Below, in pieces: positions 51,612 through 62,225 of a stretch of 64,000 bases of DNA. The position numbers and the translations under genes are program-made. Origin of the DNA: Gymnorhina tibicen (Eukaryota > Chordata > Aves > Passeriformes > Artamidae); contig VXAZ01008028.1 of the NCBI GenBank assembly GCA_013399875.1, positions 470,080 to 534,079 on the forward strand. Reading direction: 5' to 3'. Position 1 is the first letter of the stretch; each line of letters begins with the position of its first letter. The notes below the pieces were generated by a model that was not told the DNA's origin, did not search any database, and was given only the letters and a program-made list of their open reading frames with translations.

Positions 51612-52945
51612 GGTAGTTGTAAAGAGCAAATTACTTCAGTAAATTTAAAAATCTACTCATCCCAACAGGAATGTGTAAACCTTCAATCACCAGAGACTGA
51701 AGTCAGGACAATTTTTTAGGATATTTGTCATTTCCAAGCCATGAAGTTTCATTTTCTCAGAGCTTTTTTGTTTCTGATTGCAAACACCAGTGTGGTTCTC
51801 TGGATGTGATAAGAAAAACACAGCAAACTCTGAATATGGAATTACAAAACCAGGAAATTCAGGAATGAATAAATAAATCAAAAATAACCTGTGCAATTGT
51901 AAATGATGCAGCGTTTCTGTAAATCTACCAAAAAATAATGGGCATGCCTTATGAGGAGGGCCTGACATCATCAAAACAGAAGAGACAGAAGGTTCCTGAA
52001 AAGGTCTCTCAAGTCACACTGTGGGTTGCATACTTGGACAGCGATTTATGTACAATTATGAACAGTCAGGGCACTCAGGAGGGATGCACAGATGCAAAAA
52101 ACCCTAAACTGGCCAAGAAGCAATGCACAGAACATTTGGGAACACATCCTATTCTTCCACTAATAACTACAGTGTTTCTACTTGTTTCTTTCAAGTATAC
52201 AAAGACAAAACTGCTCTAAAAGAGCCAGGTAAATAGTAAAATAGCTCATCTCCAGCTTGAAATACAGTGGAAAGCTTTACACAAGCTGCTGTCCTCTAAA
52301 AATAATTTGGCCAGCCAGGAATTTGACAATGGTACTGATGGAAAAACTGCCTTGCTAAGCCAGTCATGACTGAATCAGTCGATGCTGCTGCTTCAGCAGT
52401 CAATCTCTTGTCACTCATCCCCGATTCCTCATCTCAGGACAGCTCTGGACATTTCTATGTCTCATAACTGTGATTTACTGCTCACTGTCACCCAGATTAA
52501 CCTTAGGCAACTCAGCACCAGAGCTGAAACGTACACACCAATTATTGCTTATCTTATATATGAATTCAGATGAAGCTGTTAAATGTGACAGCTGGCAGTA
52601 TCTTGAGAGTTTATAGATTTTTCAGTTGCTATCATGTTTTTTGTTCTCCAATCAAGCACAATAACCAGCTGGCTGCTAAGGACATTTCATCTTCATGTAC
52701 TGCAGCAGTCTGCTTTTCCTTTGAGCGATTCCAATTTTTTACTGATATATTTGTGAAGAGAAGCTGCCAGCAGGCTTGTGTTTTCTCATTTCTTCTTCTG
52801 ATATTTTGTTGTTTCAAGAAATGACATTTTCTTCTCTATAGGAAACAGGAATTAGAGCCTATAGCAACTCAAGAGTGAGCAGGTATCAGGGATGAGTAGT
52901 AACTTTAGAGAACAAGATTCCGAAGAGCAAACATTAAGCAACATT
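51612..52945. other. Unique intron, nothing recognised
   Basis: No supportable feature. Confidence 0.5.
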
Positions 52946-52949
52946 ACCC

Positions 52950-53085
52950 CCACGGTAAAGTAGGGTCTTCCTAGCGCACACTGCACAGGATTGTGTCCAG
53001 ATTGTTCTGGAATATTTCCAGCGAGGGAGACTCCATAACCGCTCCGGGAAATCTGTTCCAGTGCTCAGATGTGATCCTCAAATCT
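52950..53085 (-). mobile_element. Internal CR1 fragment
   Basis: 'cacaggattgtgtccagatt', 'gttctggaatatttccagcg', 'agggagactccataaccgct', 'gttccagtgctcag' follow the reverse strand of an older CR1; the terminal octamers are absent. Confidence 0.8.
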
Positions 53086-56000
53086 AAACACTGAATCATC
53101 AGTAGTAATACAAAGACTCCATAAAGGACTGATCATTCCACTCAGACACACAGACATATTATCTGTCCCAAAAAACAACTATAATAAAAAAAAAAAAACC
53201 AAGCTCCTCTGGAATGCTGGCAGGGACTGGGAGCAGGAACACTGCGTAAGAGGGAAAGGAAGGCAGGAGAATGCAAGCTGGATTAATAATGAACCCAAAG
53301 GCTTTAGAAGAGAAAATCATATTTGAACCAGCTGGGAAATGCCTTTTCAAATGCATATTTGAATTAATGCCAAGCCAGTACTGGAGTGATTACAGAGGTC
53401 TTTAACACTCACGGCTTACTCACTTGTCAACTGCTTTCCAAATTTATCATTGATACACCCCAGCAACACAACGTTCAGTCTGTCTCTGGCACTGAATCTG
53501 ATGATGTCAGAGGGAATTCAAAGCATCCTTTTTAAGCATATTTTTCTAAAGATATAATTTCCTCCCTTTCTTATGTTAATCGGACATCAACACAGCAGCA
53601 CCCCAAGTCTTGCTAGAAAGGGTGCCCAGCACTGGGTTCAGTTTGGCAGCGCACTTCTGATCCAGGAGTTTAAGAGCTGGAACTCCCAGGTTCCTGGTAT
53701 TTCTGCTCCCTGACAGCCTGCAATACAAATCATGAAGGAGCCAGGAGAGAAAACCAGCAGGAAACTAGACCCCAATCAGAGCTAACCATCCGTTAAATTA
53801 GGCTTTCATTTAGATGAATGGAAAACAATTGCATTAAGAGCTTCTGTGGAGCTGTATTTAGGTCTTCTCTGTAGGACAGAAGTCTAGAAATGTAATTTTA
53901 TTTTGAAATAAATGATGGGATTTATCACATATACATAAGCTGAAAAATGCCCTATCAATTTTCTCTGAGACAGTGGAAAAAAAAAGTCATATGACACAGC
54001 AGACTGAGAATTGTCTTGCCTTTACTTCCCAAAAGTAAGAGATTTTAAAGTTCAGATGAGTTCACTAGAGAAATAATAGATGCTATGCTGGGAAAGGATT
54101 TTGTCAAAGTCATGATAAGAGAAATGAAGCAAAAGCATATTTCTGGATATAGGAATAACGAAACAGTTTACATCTCATCTCCATAGAAGTTCTTGCAGAG
54201 AACTCACAGGGATTTCCCTTGCAGAGGGCTTATGTACTGTGAGACTCCAGTCAATGCAATAACTATGCAAATATATAATTCTTCATAGAACTGGTGAAGA
54301 GCCTAGGGACTAATTAAAACTGTTATTTGACAGGTAGGAAATGGAGCAAATCAACATTTATCTGAGGAAAAGGAAGGAGAAACAAAACCACATCTCTTCT
54401 TTTGTAATAGTAAATAATACAACTGCAGGAGCAGCATCATTTTTACTTATCTAAGTTGAAATTTGCCCTATCCTTCTTACTACTTTTTTTTTTTCCATAT
54501 TTTTCTTTGGATGTCAACATTTTGATAGTACCTGCTTTTTCTTAAACTCATAGCCCTTTGCTTCAGCTTTTGACGTTTTGTAAGAAACACCCCTCTGAAT
54601 CCAAATAATAGAAGCAGATGAATGAAAAGGAACTATTTTAAGCTGGAGGAGGACTGAACAGCACATTGCCAATACCCTGCCCTTCATTGTCTGTATCCTT
54701 TAAACATAACCACTAAATATTTACTTTGCTGTATGCTCATTTGATCAACACTCATGATCCAAAAAAAAAATCATCATTTTTCAGGTACCATCAAACAGAG
54801 GAAATCCCAAAACATGAATGTCTGATTAATTTCACAATCTCTAAAGCAAGAGCAGGACTGCAGTGGTTTAAAGCTACAGGCAGAAGTTAAATGTGTCCAT
54901 CTTTGCAAATCAACCTTGATCACACTTAGAACTGTGTCATATTTGGTGTGTGCCATTCAGTTTTACCCTTTTGAAACTCATGAAAGCTTTAAAAAAAAGT
55001 CCAAGTGAGATCTTTTGTTATACTGAACATGCTCAGCATTATTGAGAACCCAAGAAAATCAATCCCCAGGTTTCAAGGAAATAGGTTTAGTACCAAAGCA
55101 AATTCTACCAGGGCAGATCAATGGATGAAATTCAATCCTTAGATAACAAGAGCTGCCTACAAGCTGGGGATCTGATCTTCTCCCCTGACTATGGAGACTT
55201 AGTTAATATATCGGAGCAGTCTAGAGATATTTATCTTACCCCCTGCCCATGTTAGATTGTAACAATTGTCATCTCAATGGCTCTTCAGCTTTCCTTGGCA
55301 GTATTGATCTGATCTCCAGTACTGATCTGGTCTCTGACAATTATAACTGGAGTTAAAGCAACTGAGGCTCAAATGATTCAATGAAGGAAGGAGTCTGGCA
55401 ATCTGTCCTTTCCTAGAGCATACATGACATGGAAGTGGGGCTGGCAGCTACAAGATGACCCATGGAGGATTCAAATGCCTCGGAGGGGCAGATGGAGGAG
55501 TCTCTGCTCAAACAAGCCTTGGATTTTTTTAACCTGGTAGCTTAAAATGGCATCTACCCTTAAAGAACTGAATTGAGACCCCTTAGTTTTCCTGTCCTTA
55601 TGTAAAAAACCTAAATTTAGGCATATTAATATGTAATCTTAATCCCAACCCTTGTAACTGCTAACATTAGTTTGGAAATCATCGTTCTCAAATTCTACCA
55701 CACCAGATGTGGTAAAAACAGAAGTACTGCATTTTATGTAATTTTAGTATATATTCAGTTTTTATAATGTTTACTCAATAGGTGTAAAAATATCTTACTT
55801 AAATTGACTGCATTTCAATATAAAGCAGAAAAATAAAAAAATTATAGGGGTTGTGCAGCTCAGACGAAGAAGGGAAGAAAAAAAAACAGAAGAAAAAGAG
55901 ACTATTTCAAAAACCATACTGTGGGAACCATAAAAGCAGCTGCTCACACCATTATGCGTTTAAGTAAAAACGATGAAATGATATTAGCAACCTTCAGTGT

Positions 56001-57000
56001 GGTCATAAATGCCTGCAGGAATTTAAAACTCTCCTCTCTGTAAATGCAGTCAGAAATAAAATAGGAATGTTTCTGGTCCAGGGGCAAATTGCATCGTTAC
56101 CAAAACTCTGTGTACTGAAAAAGAGGCACAACAATAAAATAAGAAGCCGCTATTCATCAGTTCTCAAAGTTTCTTCGAAAGACCTTTAAGGAATGCACCA
56201 GTAATGCTTCTACAAAGCAAAATTTTGTAGGAAGAAACCCAGCAAGTTCTTTTCCACCACAGCCTCATCACCTGGTATTTAATGTTCTCTTTTACAGCTT
56301 CTAACCCATAACATAGCAGCACAAATTTCACCTTCATTCAAGCTTTCACAAGTACCTGTCAGCCATCACTTCAGAAAAACTAAGAAGCAAACAATGCTTT
56401 TCAATTCTGCACCATCGACCAGCTATTCCTTGAGGTGACTCTGTTATATGGAACAATATCTTTGAAAAGCAACATTTAAGTCTGAACTGTAAAATGAAAT
56501 GACTAAAGGACTAAGTTTGCACTATTGATACTGAATTGCATCACTCTAAGAACTGTAACAGTACCAATGAAAATAACAACATTAAAGGTCTCTCCTCAAA
56601 CAGTCTCTTCAGTGTTATTTTAATGATTCCAGCAAAATGGGATCAAAATGTGTCATCTGATACTCAGGAGCAACTAAAGACAAGAAACAGCAACGTAGAG
56701 GATGCTCAGTTTGATGCCTCTTGGCAAACATTTTCATTTTAAAACAGGTTGTTGATGTTGCTTTGGACTTTTTGCCACATCCCCCAAAGGATACAGTGAC
56801 AACATCTAAGTTTTATTACACAGTGTTGGGTGTAGAGAATTTTCTGGGACAAGATGTGAAGAACAAAGGTTATGCACTGCCAGTTCACACCACGTTGAAC
56901 AATTCAACACCTCTGGAAACCCTACCCAGAGAGCTGTTCTTAAGATTGTGTGAACAGCAGTAGCGCTGAACTCAATACTTTCATGGCAATCAAGTGTTTC
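53086..57000. other. Unique AT-rich intron, nothing recognised
   Basis: Short A runs only (for example 53187-53198). No exon, RNA or repeat identified. Confidence 0.5.
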
Positions 57001-57009
57001 ATAGCTCTG

Positions 57010-57650
57010 ATGCCATGATGATCTTTTGCTTTTTCATATACCCCTCTTACGTACCCTTTTCATATACCCTTTCATACAGCTTTGCATGTATCCTTAGTGC
57101 TTTTAGCCCACATACTTGTAATTCCCTAAATTTGGTAAGTAGCTTAGACCCAAAGTTCCGTTAAGCCAAGAGACCAAACATCTTGGAAGGCTCGCAGTTG
57201 GGTCAGAAAGCCCCAGACACCGAGGTCCTCTCCAGAACACATTCTGTAAACCAAGATAGGCCCCCCAGGGGGAAGGTTCCTCAGGATGGGGGCTTCTCCT
57301 GAGCCTCTCATTGGGGAATCTTTAATAGATATGCTAATGTGCAAGGTCTATAATTGTATACGCAAATCATCGGGGGTGCATTTTTATGCATCTCTGTGTG
57401 TGTGTGTGTGTGTGTGTGTGCGTGCATGAATTGAGCAGTGCAGTGCATTGTTCGCAGGGTGCACCCTGGTGCATTCTTGGGGTGGGCATCCTGGTGGGCA
57501 CTTTCGGGTGTGCATGTTCGATGTGCATTCTGGGGTGTTTTCTACCTGGATGTGGTGCACTGAAGGATCTTTGAATAAATACAGAAGTAAAACCCTTTTT
57601 TCCCCTCTAACCATGTTTGGCTTTTAATTCTAAGCCCACGGCAAGGCAAC
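57010..57650 (+). mobile_element. LTR-like element containing a GT microsatellite
   Basis: Organisation resembles an LTR. Repeated TTTTCATATACCC words lie at 57031 and 57057. A G/C-rich stretch ('ccccccagggggaaggttcc') is followed by 'tatgctaatgtgcaagg' and the GT run. Beyond it is a region of repeated GTGCATTC-like words, and AATAAA at 57575-57580 precedes a pyrimidine-rich tail. Both ends are uncertain. A 5-bp match AGCTC flanks 57010-57650, but it would give a non-canonical right end, so I do not rely on it. Confidence 0.55.
57395..57420 (+). repeat. (TG)13 microsatellite
   Basis: 26 nt of perfect TG followed by CGTGCATG. It lies inside the LTR-like element. Confidence 0.97.
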
Positions 57651-58151
57651 AGCTCCACCAGCAAGCAAAACGTTCAGTGGTTTAACCCACACACCAAAAA
57701 GTCAATCTCTTATAAATACCTACAGGTAACATCCTAAAAATCGAACACAATGACCATCCCACGGGGGCAAGCATGTTGAAAATTAACCGTATTCATCTTC
57801 AATACGAAAATAATTCTTGGGCCATTTCCCACTTAGATTACTCACCGTTATTTTAACTTTAAAAAGTATTGAACTTCCAAAAGAATTGCTATCTATTACA
57901 TGAGAAGAAACGTTTATGCGAAATTGACGGGGAGCACCAAGTTCCTTCGCTGGTACAACACCAGCACCGTGAGCTTCTGATTGTACCAAACTCCTGTCAA
58001 ACATCTGCAATGTATTTAAACATTCAACAACTCAAAAACAGCATCACCTCTACACTTGGCACAAAGCCACATCGCTATTTTTGCAAAATATAAAAGTGGC
58101 AGCTGCAGCCTCAGGGAGGCTGAGGCGCCCCGCAAGCGAGCAGCGAGTGTG
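57651..58151. other. Intron flanking the CTNNA2 exon
   Basis: Unique sequence; GC rises near the exon ('tgaggcgccccgcaagcgag' at 58121-58140). No other feature seen. Confidence 0.5.
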
Positions 58152-58157
58152 ACTTAC
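58152..58157 (-). other. CTNNA2: 5' splice donor of the CTNNA2 exon
   Basis: Minus-strand GTAAGT directly follows the AAC AAC codons. It matches the U1 consensus at all six intron positions, so this is a strong donor. Confidence 0.93.
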
Positions 58158-58361
58158 GTTGTTCATGTACTCGGAGAGCAGGTCCTGCAGGGCCTGGCGC
58201 ACGGCGTTGCACTCAGCCACGATGCGCTCGCGCCGGTCATCGCGCGTGCACGAGGAGTCGGCCATGAGCGCCGCCCCGCTGATGATGCTCTCCAGCCGCT
58301 CCTCCAGGGACGGCCGGAACCGCGCCTCGCTGAACGTCATCGGGTCTAGGATGATCTTGTT
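58158..58361 (-). CDS. CTNNA2: CTNNA2 internal exon (alpha-N-catenin, M1 vinculin-binding region), 68 codons
   Basis: One coding exon of an alpha-catenin, the actin-linking partner of beta-catenin at cadherin junctions. Reading the minus strand, a pyrimidine-rich stretch ending TTGCCTTCCAG precedes the first codon (AAC), and the exon ends ATG AAC AAC followed by a consensus GTAAGT donor. It is 204 nt and phase 0 at both ends. The protein opens NKIILDPMTFSEARF, continues through GAALMADSSCTRDDRRERI and closes with the helix ECNAVRQALQDLLSEYMNN. From family knowledge this is about residues 290-357, in the M1 domain that contains the vinculin-binding helix. The residues LDPM near the start and MNN at the end fit CTNNA2; as I remember it, CTNNA1 has VDPL and MGN at these points. 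CTNNA2 is the neuronal paralogue. The codons are extremely GC-rich at third positions (65 of 68), in contrast to the AT-rich introns. No neighbouring exon lies in the window. Paralogue choice rests on a few residues recalled from family sequences. Confidence 0.95.
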
Positions 58362-58393
58362 CTGGAAGGCAAAGGAGAACGGGAAGATGGTGA
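58362..58393 (-). other. CTNNA2: 3' splice acceptor of the CTNNA2 exon: AG, pyrimidine tract, possible branch point
   Basis: On the minus strand a run rich in C and T (ATCTTCCCGTTCTCCTTTG) leads into CCTTCCAG just before the exon. A CTCAC at the far end, about 28 nt from the AG, fits a branch point. The acceptor is strong; the branch point is an inference. Confidence 0.88.
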
Positions 58394-58465
58394 GCGCTCG
58401 CAGGTCTTTGGCATTTTCAGTGCCTTCAGAGAGGTTTTTTTAGTCTTTCCTACAAATAATTTATT

Positions 58466-58517
58466 GTAGAATACCAGGTTGGAAGGGACCTCGAAGATTA
58501 TCAAATCTTTCTTGGAA
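58466..58517 (-). mobile_element. Short CR1 terminus
   Basis: 'tagaataccaggttggaagg', 'gacctcgaagattatcaaat', 'ctttcttgg': antisense CR1 end of an older type, about 105 bp from the exon acceptor. Confidence 0.8.
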
Positions 58518-58589
58518 CAATTATCTACCAAATTCCTGAAAAAGTAAGTATTAGAGAAATATACATATATAAAAATTCACAACCTTGTT

Positions 58590-58749
58590 ACCCAGAGAAG
58601 CTGTGGCTGCCCCATCCCTGGAAGTGTCCAAGGCCAGGTTGGACCGGGCTTGGAGCAACCTGGTCCAGTGCAAGGTGTCCCTGCTCATGGCAGGGGCTTG
58701 GAGCAAGATGATCTTTAAGGTCCCTTCTGACCCAAACCATTCCATGATG
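58590..58749 (+). mobile_element. CR1 LINE 3' end
   Basis: Sense copy: 'acccagagaagctgtggctg', 'aagtgtccaaggccaggttg', 'gatgatctttaaggtccctt', 'caaaccattccatgatg'. It decodes to the ORF2 tail LPREAVAAPSLEVSKARLDR. Opposite in orientation to the fragment 70 bp to its left. Confidence 0.95.
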
Positions 58750-60740
58750 CTAAACCAGTATTATTCTTCCACAAATATTCTGAAAAGTTCTTGGCTCTTC
58801 AGGATATTCATATGCAAGGTGTAAGTTTTTTATTCCTGAAGATAGAGCAGGATATTCTCCCTTAATAATTTCATTTTGATTCTTTTTATAAGCAGCCTAC
58901 ACTGCTGAAATGTTACTATATTACCTCAGTATTTCATCAATTTAAAAAATTGAGGAAGTTAAGACTGCAAGAAAATCATTACTAGATAATGACACACAAA
59001 AATACAAAATCTCTTATTTCCATTCTGTAGAGCATCTCTTAACAGCTTTTTTTGGTTTTTAGTCAGGAAAAAAGTGCTGGACTCATTAACTAAAAAGAGA
59101 GCGCTACATGAAGACGATCTAAAAACATCTTTAATTTGTCAAATAATCTACTGGTTAGCAAAATATCTTTATTCCACTAGAAAGAGAATTGATTTTCAAA
59201 GACTCTTTTCTAATAAAGAAAGGTTAATTCCTAAAGTATGATCACTGCTAAAGACTTGTGTACTTTATCTATCAAACTTATTACTAAATATCAAATAGGT
59301 CTAAACCACATTGATTCTACTCTTCTCACTGTAAAACCTTATGTAAAGTTATGAATTTTGAGTCACTGCTGGATTATATTTTGATCTGCTTTTCTCCTTT
59401 TGCAGTTCAAGGTGAGAAATACAAAGGTAATAATCAACTGCTCCCACTCTTGGGCACATTTACAACACCATGTAATTGAGGAACCTTTCATTCAAACCTT
59501 ACAAAGAAGTTTCCTAATTGCCTATGGACTACAAATGCTCTGTAAGCTGTGCACTTGTTACTTGAGCTTTAAAAGAAAATAAATCATGAAATAGGCATGA
59601 AAAATGTAAAAGCATTCTGTTTTCTAATAATCACACCTATTTTAAAGCCTGTAAGATTTATTAATGAACCATTTTAATTTTCACAATGTTCTGGTAACTT
59701 TATGATTAGTCTATTTCTTTTAATATCCAAGAGCAATCAGCAAGGGCAAGCCAAATGATACAAGTAATTTGAAAAAAACCCCAACAAAACCAATACAGTG
59801 TACTAAAATGTACATTAGAATTTAGGAACGTGACACGTAACCAACATGTGCTTTAGCATTGAAAACTGTATCTGATTATTATTAATCAGAAAATGCTCAA
59901 GTGGATTTATTCAAGGCTAAAAACTGATTCCATGTGAATATTTTATTTCAGTAGGACAAGGCCCTTAGAAAAGATCTTAATTCTCAATAAAACTTCCAGT
60001 TCACAAACAGACCACATAACTCTCATCACTATATGGAGAAAGGATCAACCCCTGAGAAATCTATAACTTCAATGTATCCTCAGCAGTTAAATAGTAATAA
60101 ACACAAGGAATTTATGAAAATACATTATTTAATGAAAGGACAAATAGAAGAATTTTAACCAGATAATGTATTGGTCCAGCTCCAGGAACTGCTGACTTCA
60201 CAGAAAAAAATGCTGCATTAGCCAGAATGTGAAATAATGTCTCCCATGTATCTTCTGGGGTCTGTGTTTCAGAGCTGTAAGCAGAGCAGTTTTACAAGCA
60301 CCTAAATTAGAAATGACTTCTCCAACAGTTAGGCCTGTGCATATTTATGTAATGGGGCTTTTGAGACAAAGGGTAATGCTTGGGATTTTCAGAAATTAAC
60401 TATATAAATCCATTTTCACAACCTCATATTTCATGTGGCAGTAGCAAGACTGCAATTGCACCAGATGAATTATATAGGCAACTTATGGAATTAGCAAGAA
60501 AAAAAATTGAAAAAAATAGCTGCATGTTTCAGGTTCCTAACCAATCCTTCCAGAAATTCCTCCCTTTTCCTCCTCTTCCTCACAGCCATAGGTATAAGGT
60601 TCTCTACCTACACAGCAAATTTCTAACAGCAGATCTTACACCTCTTAGCAAGTCGTGAATCACATTTTTCTTCTTGGTTGTTCTGGAAGACCCTGCACTC
60701 AAGTCTTCTGTGAGAACCAAGGGCCTACCTAGAATATGGA
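58750..60740. other. Unique AT-rich intron, nothing recognised
   Basis: No exon of CTNNA2 or other supportable feature. Confidence 0.5.
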
Positions 60741-60765
60741 AATATGCATGTGCATTTCCATATAT

Positions 60766-60781
60766 ATTTGCATATGCAAAT
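60766..60781. promoter_or_regulatory. Double octamer palindrome ATTTGCATATGCAAAT
   Basis: Perfect 16-bp palindrome formed by two overlapping POU/Oct octamers (ATTTGCAT and ATGCAAAT). A related ATGCATGTGCAT lies 25 bp to the left. Possible POU-factor site; it may be coincidental. Confidence 0.4.
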
Positions 60782-61505
60782 GCAGGCTCCTGCACTTGGG
60801 GAGGAATAACCCCAGGCAGTTGCACAGGCTGGGGGTGACCTGATGGAGCAGCTCTGCAGAGAAGGAGCTGGCGTCCTGGTGGACAATGAGCAGTCCCTGA
60901 GCCAACAGTGCACCCTGGTGGCCAAGAACACCACCCGATCCTGGGGTGCTTGAGGAAGAGCATTGCCAGCAGGTCAGGGAGGGGATCCCGGCCCTCTGCT
61001 CAGCCCTGGTGAGGCCATATTTGGAGAACTGTGGGCGGTTCTGGGCTTCTCAGGACAGGAGAGACATGGAGCTCCTGGAGCGGGTCCAGCAGAAGTTATA
61101 AAGCTGGCCAAGGATCTGGAGCATCCCTGATGGGGAAAGGCTGAGGGAGCTGGGGCTGTGCAGCCTCGAGAGGAGCCCCAGCTGAGAGGGGCCCTCAGCC
61201 CGGTCTGTCCCTGTCTGCAGGGAGGGCTCTGAGCAGGGCCCAGGCTCTGCTCCGGGGGCCCAGCAGTGGCACCAGAGAAATGGGCAGGAGCTGATCCCAG
61301 GAAGTTCCACCTGAACATGAGGCAGAACTTCTGTGAACAGTGAAACAGACCACCCAGAGATGGAGTCTCCCTAACTGGGGATATTCCAGAGCCATCTGGA
61401 CACAATCCTGTGCCCTGTGCTCTGGGATGGCCCTGCTTGAGCAAGGAGGTTGGACCAGATGACCCTTTGTGATCCCTTCCAGCCTGGCCCATCCTGGGAT
61501 TCTGT
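60782..61505 (+). mobile_element. Longest CR1 copy: ORF2 3' region and 3' UTR (about 720 bp)
   Basis: Sense CR1 from 'gcaggctcctgcacttgggg' through 'ctggcgtcctggtggacaat', 'agcattgccagcaggtcagg', 'catggagctcctggagcggg', 'tccagcagaagttataaagc' and 'gaacatgaggcagaacttct' to 'atcctgggattctgtgg'. It covers the last part of reverse-transcriptase ORF2, broken by many small changes, and ends in a single ATTCTGTG unit. Its high GC contrasts with the flanks. The 183-codon frame on the opposite strand is antisense to CR1, not a gene. Confidence 0.95.
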
Positions 61506-62044
61506 GGATACTCCATCATTTTCAAGCTCTGAAGGTGAACAATCTACAAATCAAATATCTCGGGTATCTCTGATCACTGAAACCCAACTCACTGTTTGCA
61601 CACGCAGATGTACCATACTCCATTAATACATTCAGGAATTTCTTTACAGACTACATACAAATACCTTTTAGTTTTTAAATAATAAATTGTGTAGCACAGA
61701 GGGTGTATAATTAACCCAAGCCAGCCTTCCTCACTTTGAACTGTAAAAAACGAATATACTTCTGGGTTATTTCTAAATAGGAGAAATCTTTATGATGATC
61801 AAAACTTTAGCTCGTGAAAAATAGAAGTCACTCAGTTGCACTCAATAATTTTTTCATCCATATCCCATAAAACTTTTTATTTATAATTAATTTCTAGGCT
61901 TAAATATTACTAAATATTTGTTTGGGACATCTGTTAACGACAATTCAGGATCTCAGAATAAATTAAGATGGAACAAACTCCTGAAGGTTATATTTTAAAC
62001 ACCTCCTTTAAAACACAGTCAACTTTAACATCAAGCCAAGTTGC
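61506..62044. other. Unique AT-rich intron, nothing recognised
   Basis: No supportable feature. Confidence 0.5.
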
Positions 62045-62225
62045 TCAAGGCTTCATCCAGTCAAGATGAGAATTCCATCCTTGGAGATTTTCCAAACCTC
62101 TCTGCCTACTGTTCTGAGTGCCTGATCACCTTCATGGGTGATCATGGGTGACTTTTTCCTTCCCAATATCCAGAATTTTCTCAGAATCGCCTTGTGCCCG
62201 TTGCCTCTCCTCCCAATACCATGAA
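62045..62225 (-). mobile_element. Possible degraded CR1 fragment
   Basis: 'ccatccttggagattttcca', 'cctgatcaccttcatgggtg', 'ccttcccaatatccagaatt', 'cgccttgtgcccgttgcctc' follow the order of the antisense CR1 body but are much diverged. A small direct repeat (GGGTGATCATGGGTGA) lies inside. Confidence 0.6.

Larger units (their letters stand above)
1..58157 (-). other. CTNNA2: Intron downstream of the CTNNA2 exon (partial, at least 58 kb)
   Basis: After the donor at 58157 no further alpha-catenin coding sequence appears in any frame. In particular, the expected next residues (TGRKEKGDPLN followed by a KMTKKTRDLRRQL stretch) are not found. The interval is AT-rich and CpG-depleted, and its reading frames are short and chance-like or lie inside repeats. 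It is best read as one large intron continuing off the left edge. In mammals the equivalent large intron hosts the single-exon gene LRRTM1 on the opposite strand; no frame of that size (about 520 codons) exists here. Confidence 0.85.

Noticed and set aside
57010..57650. AGCTC direct repeats as the target duplication of the LTR-like element
   Set aside because: A 5-bp match is expected by chance, and it would leave a right end that is not CA.
58056..58349. Plus-strand frames of 94-97 codons over the CTNNA2 exon
   Set aside because: Mirror frames caused by the GC-rich exon; the minus strand has the conserved protein and both splice sites.
60974..61525. 183-codon proline/serine-rich frame on the minus strand
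   Set aside because: Antisense to the longest CR1 copy; length is due to its GC-richness and lack of stops.
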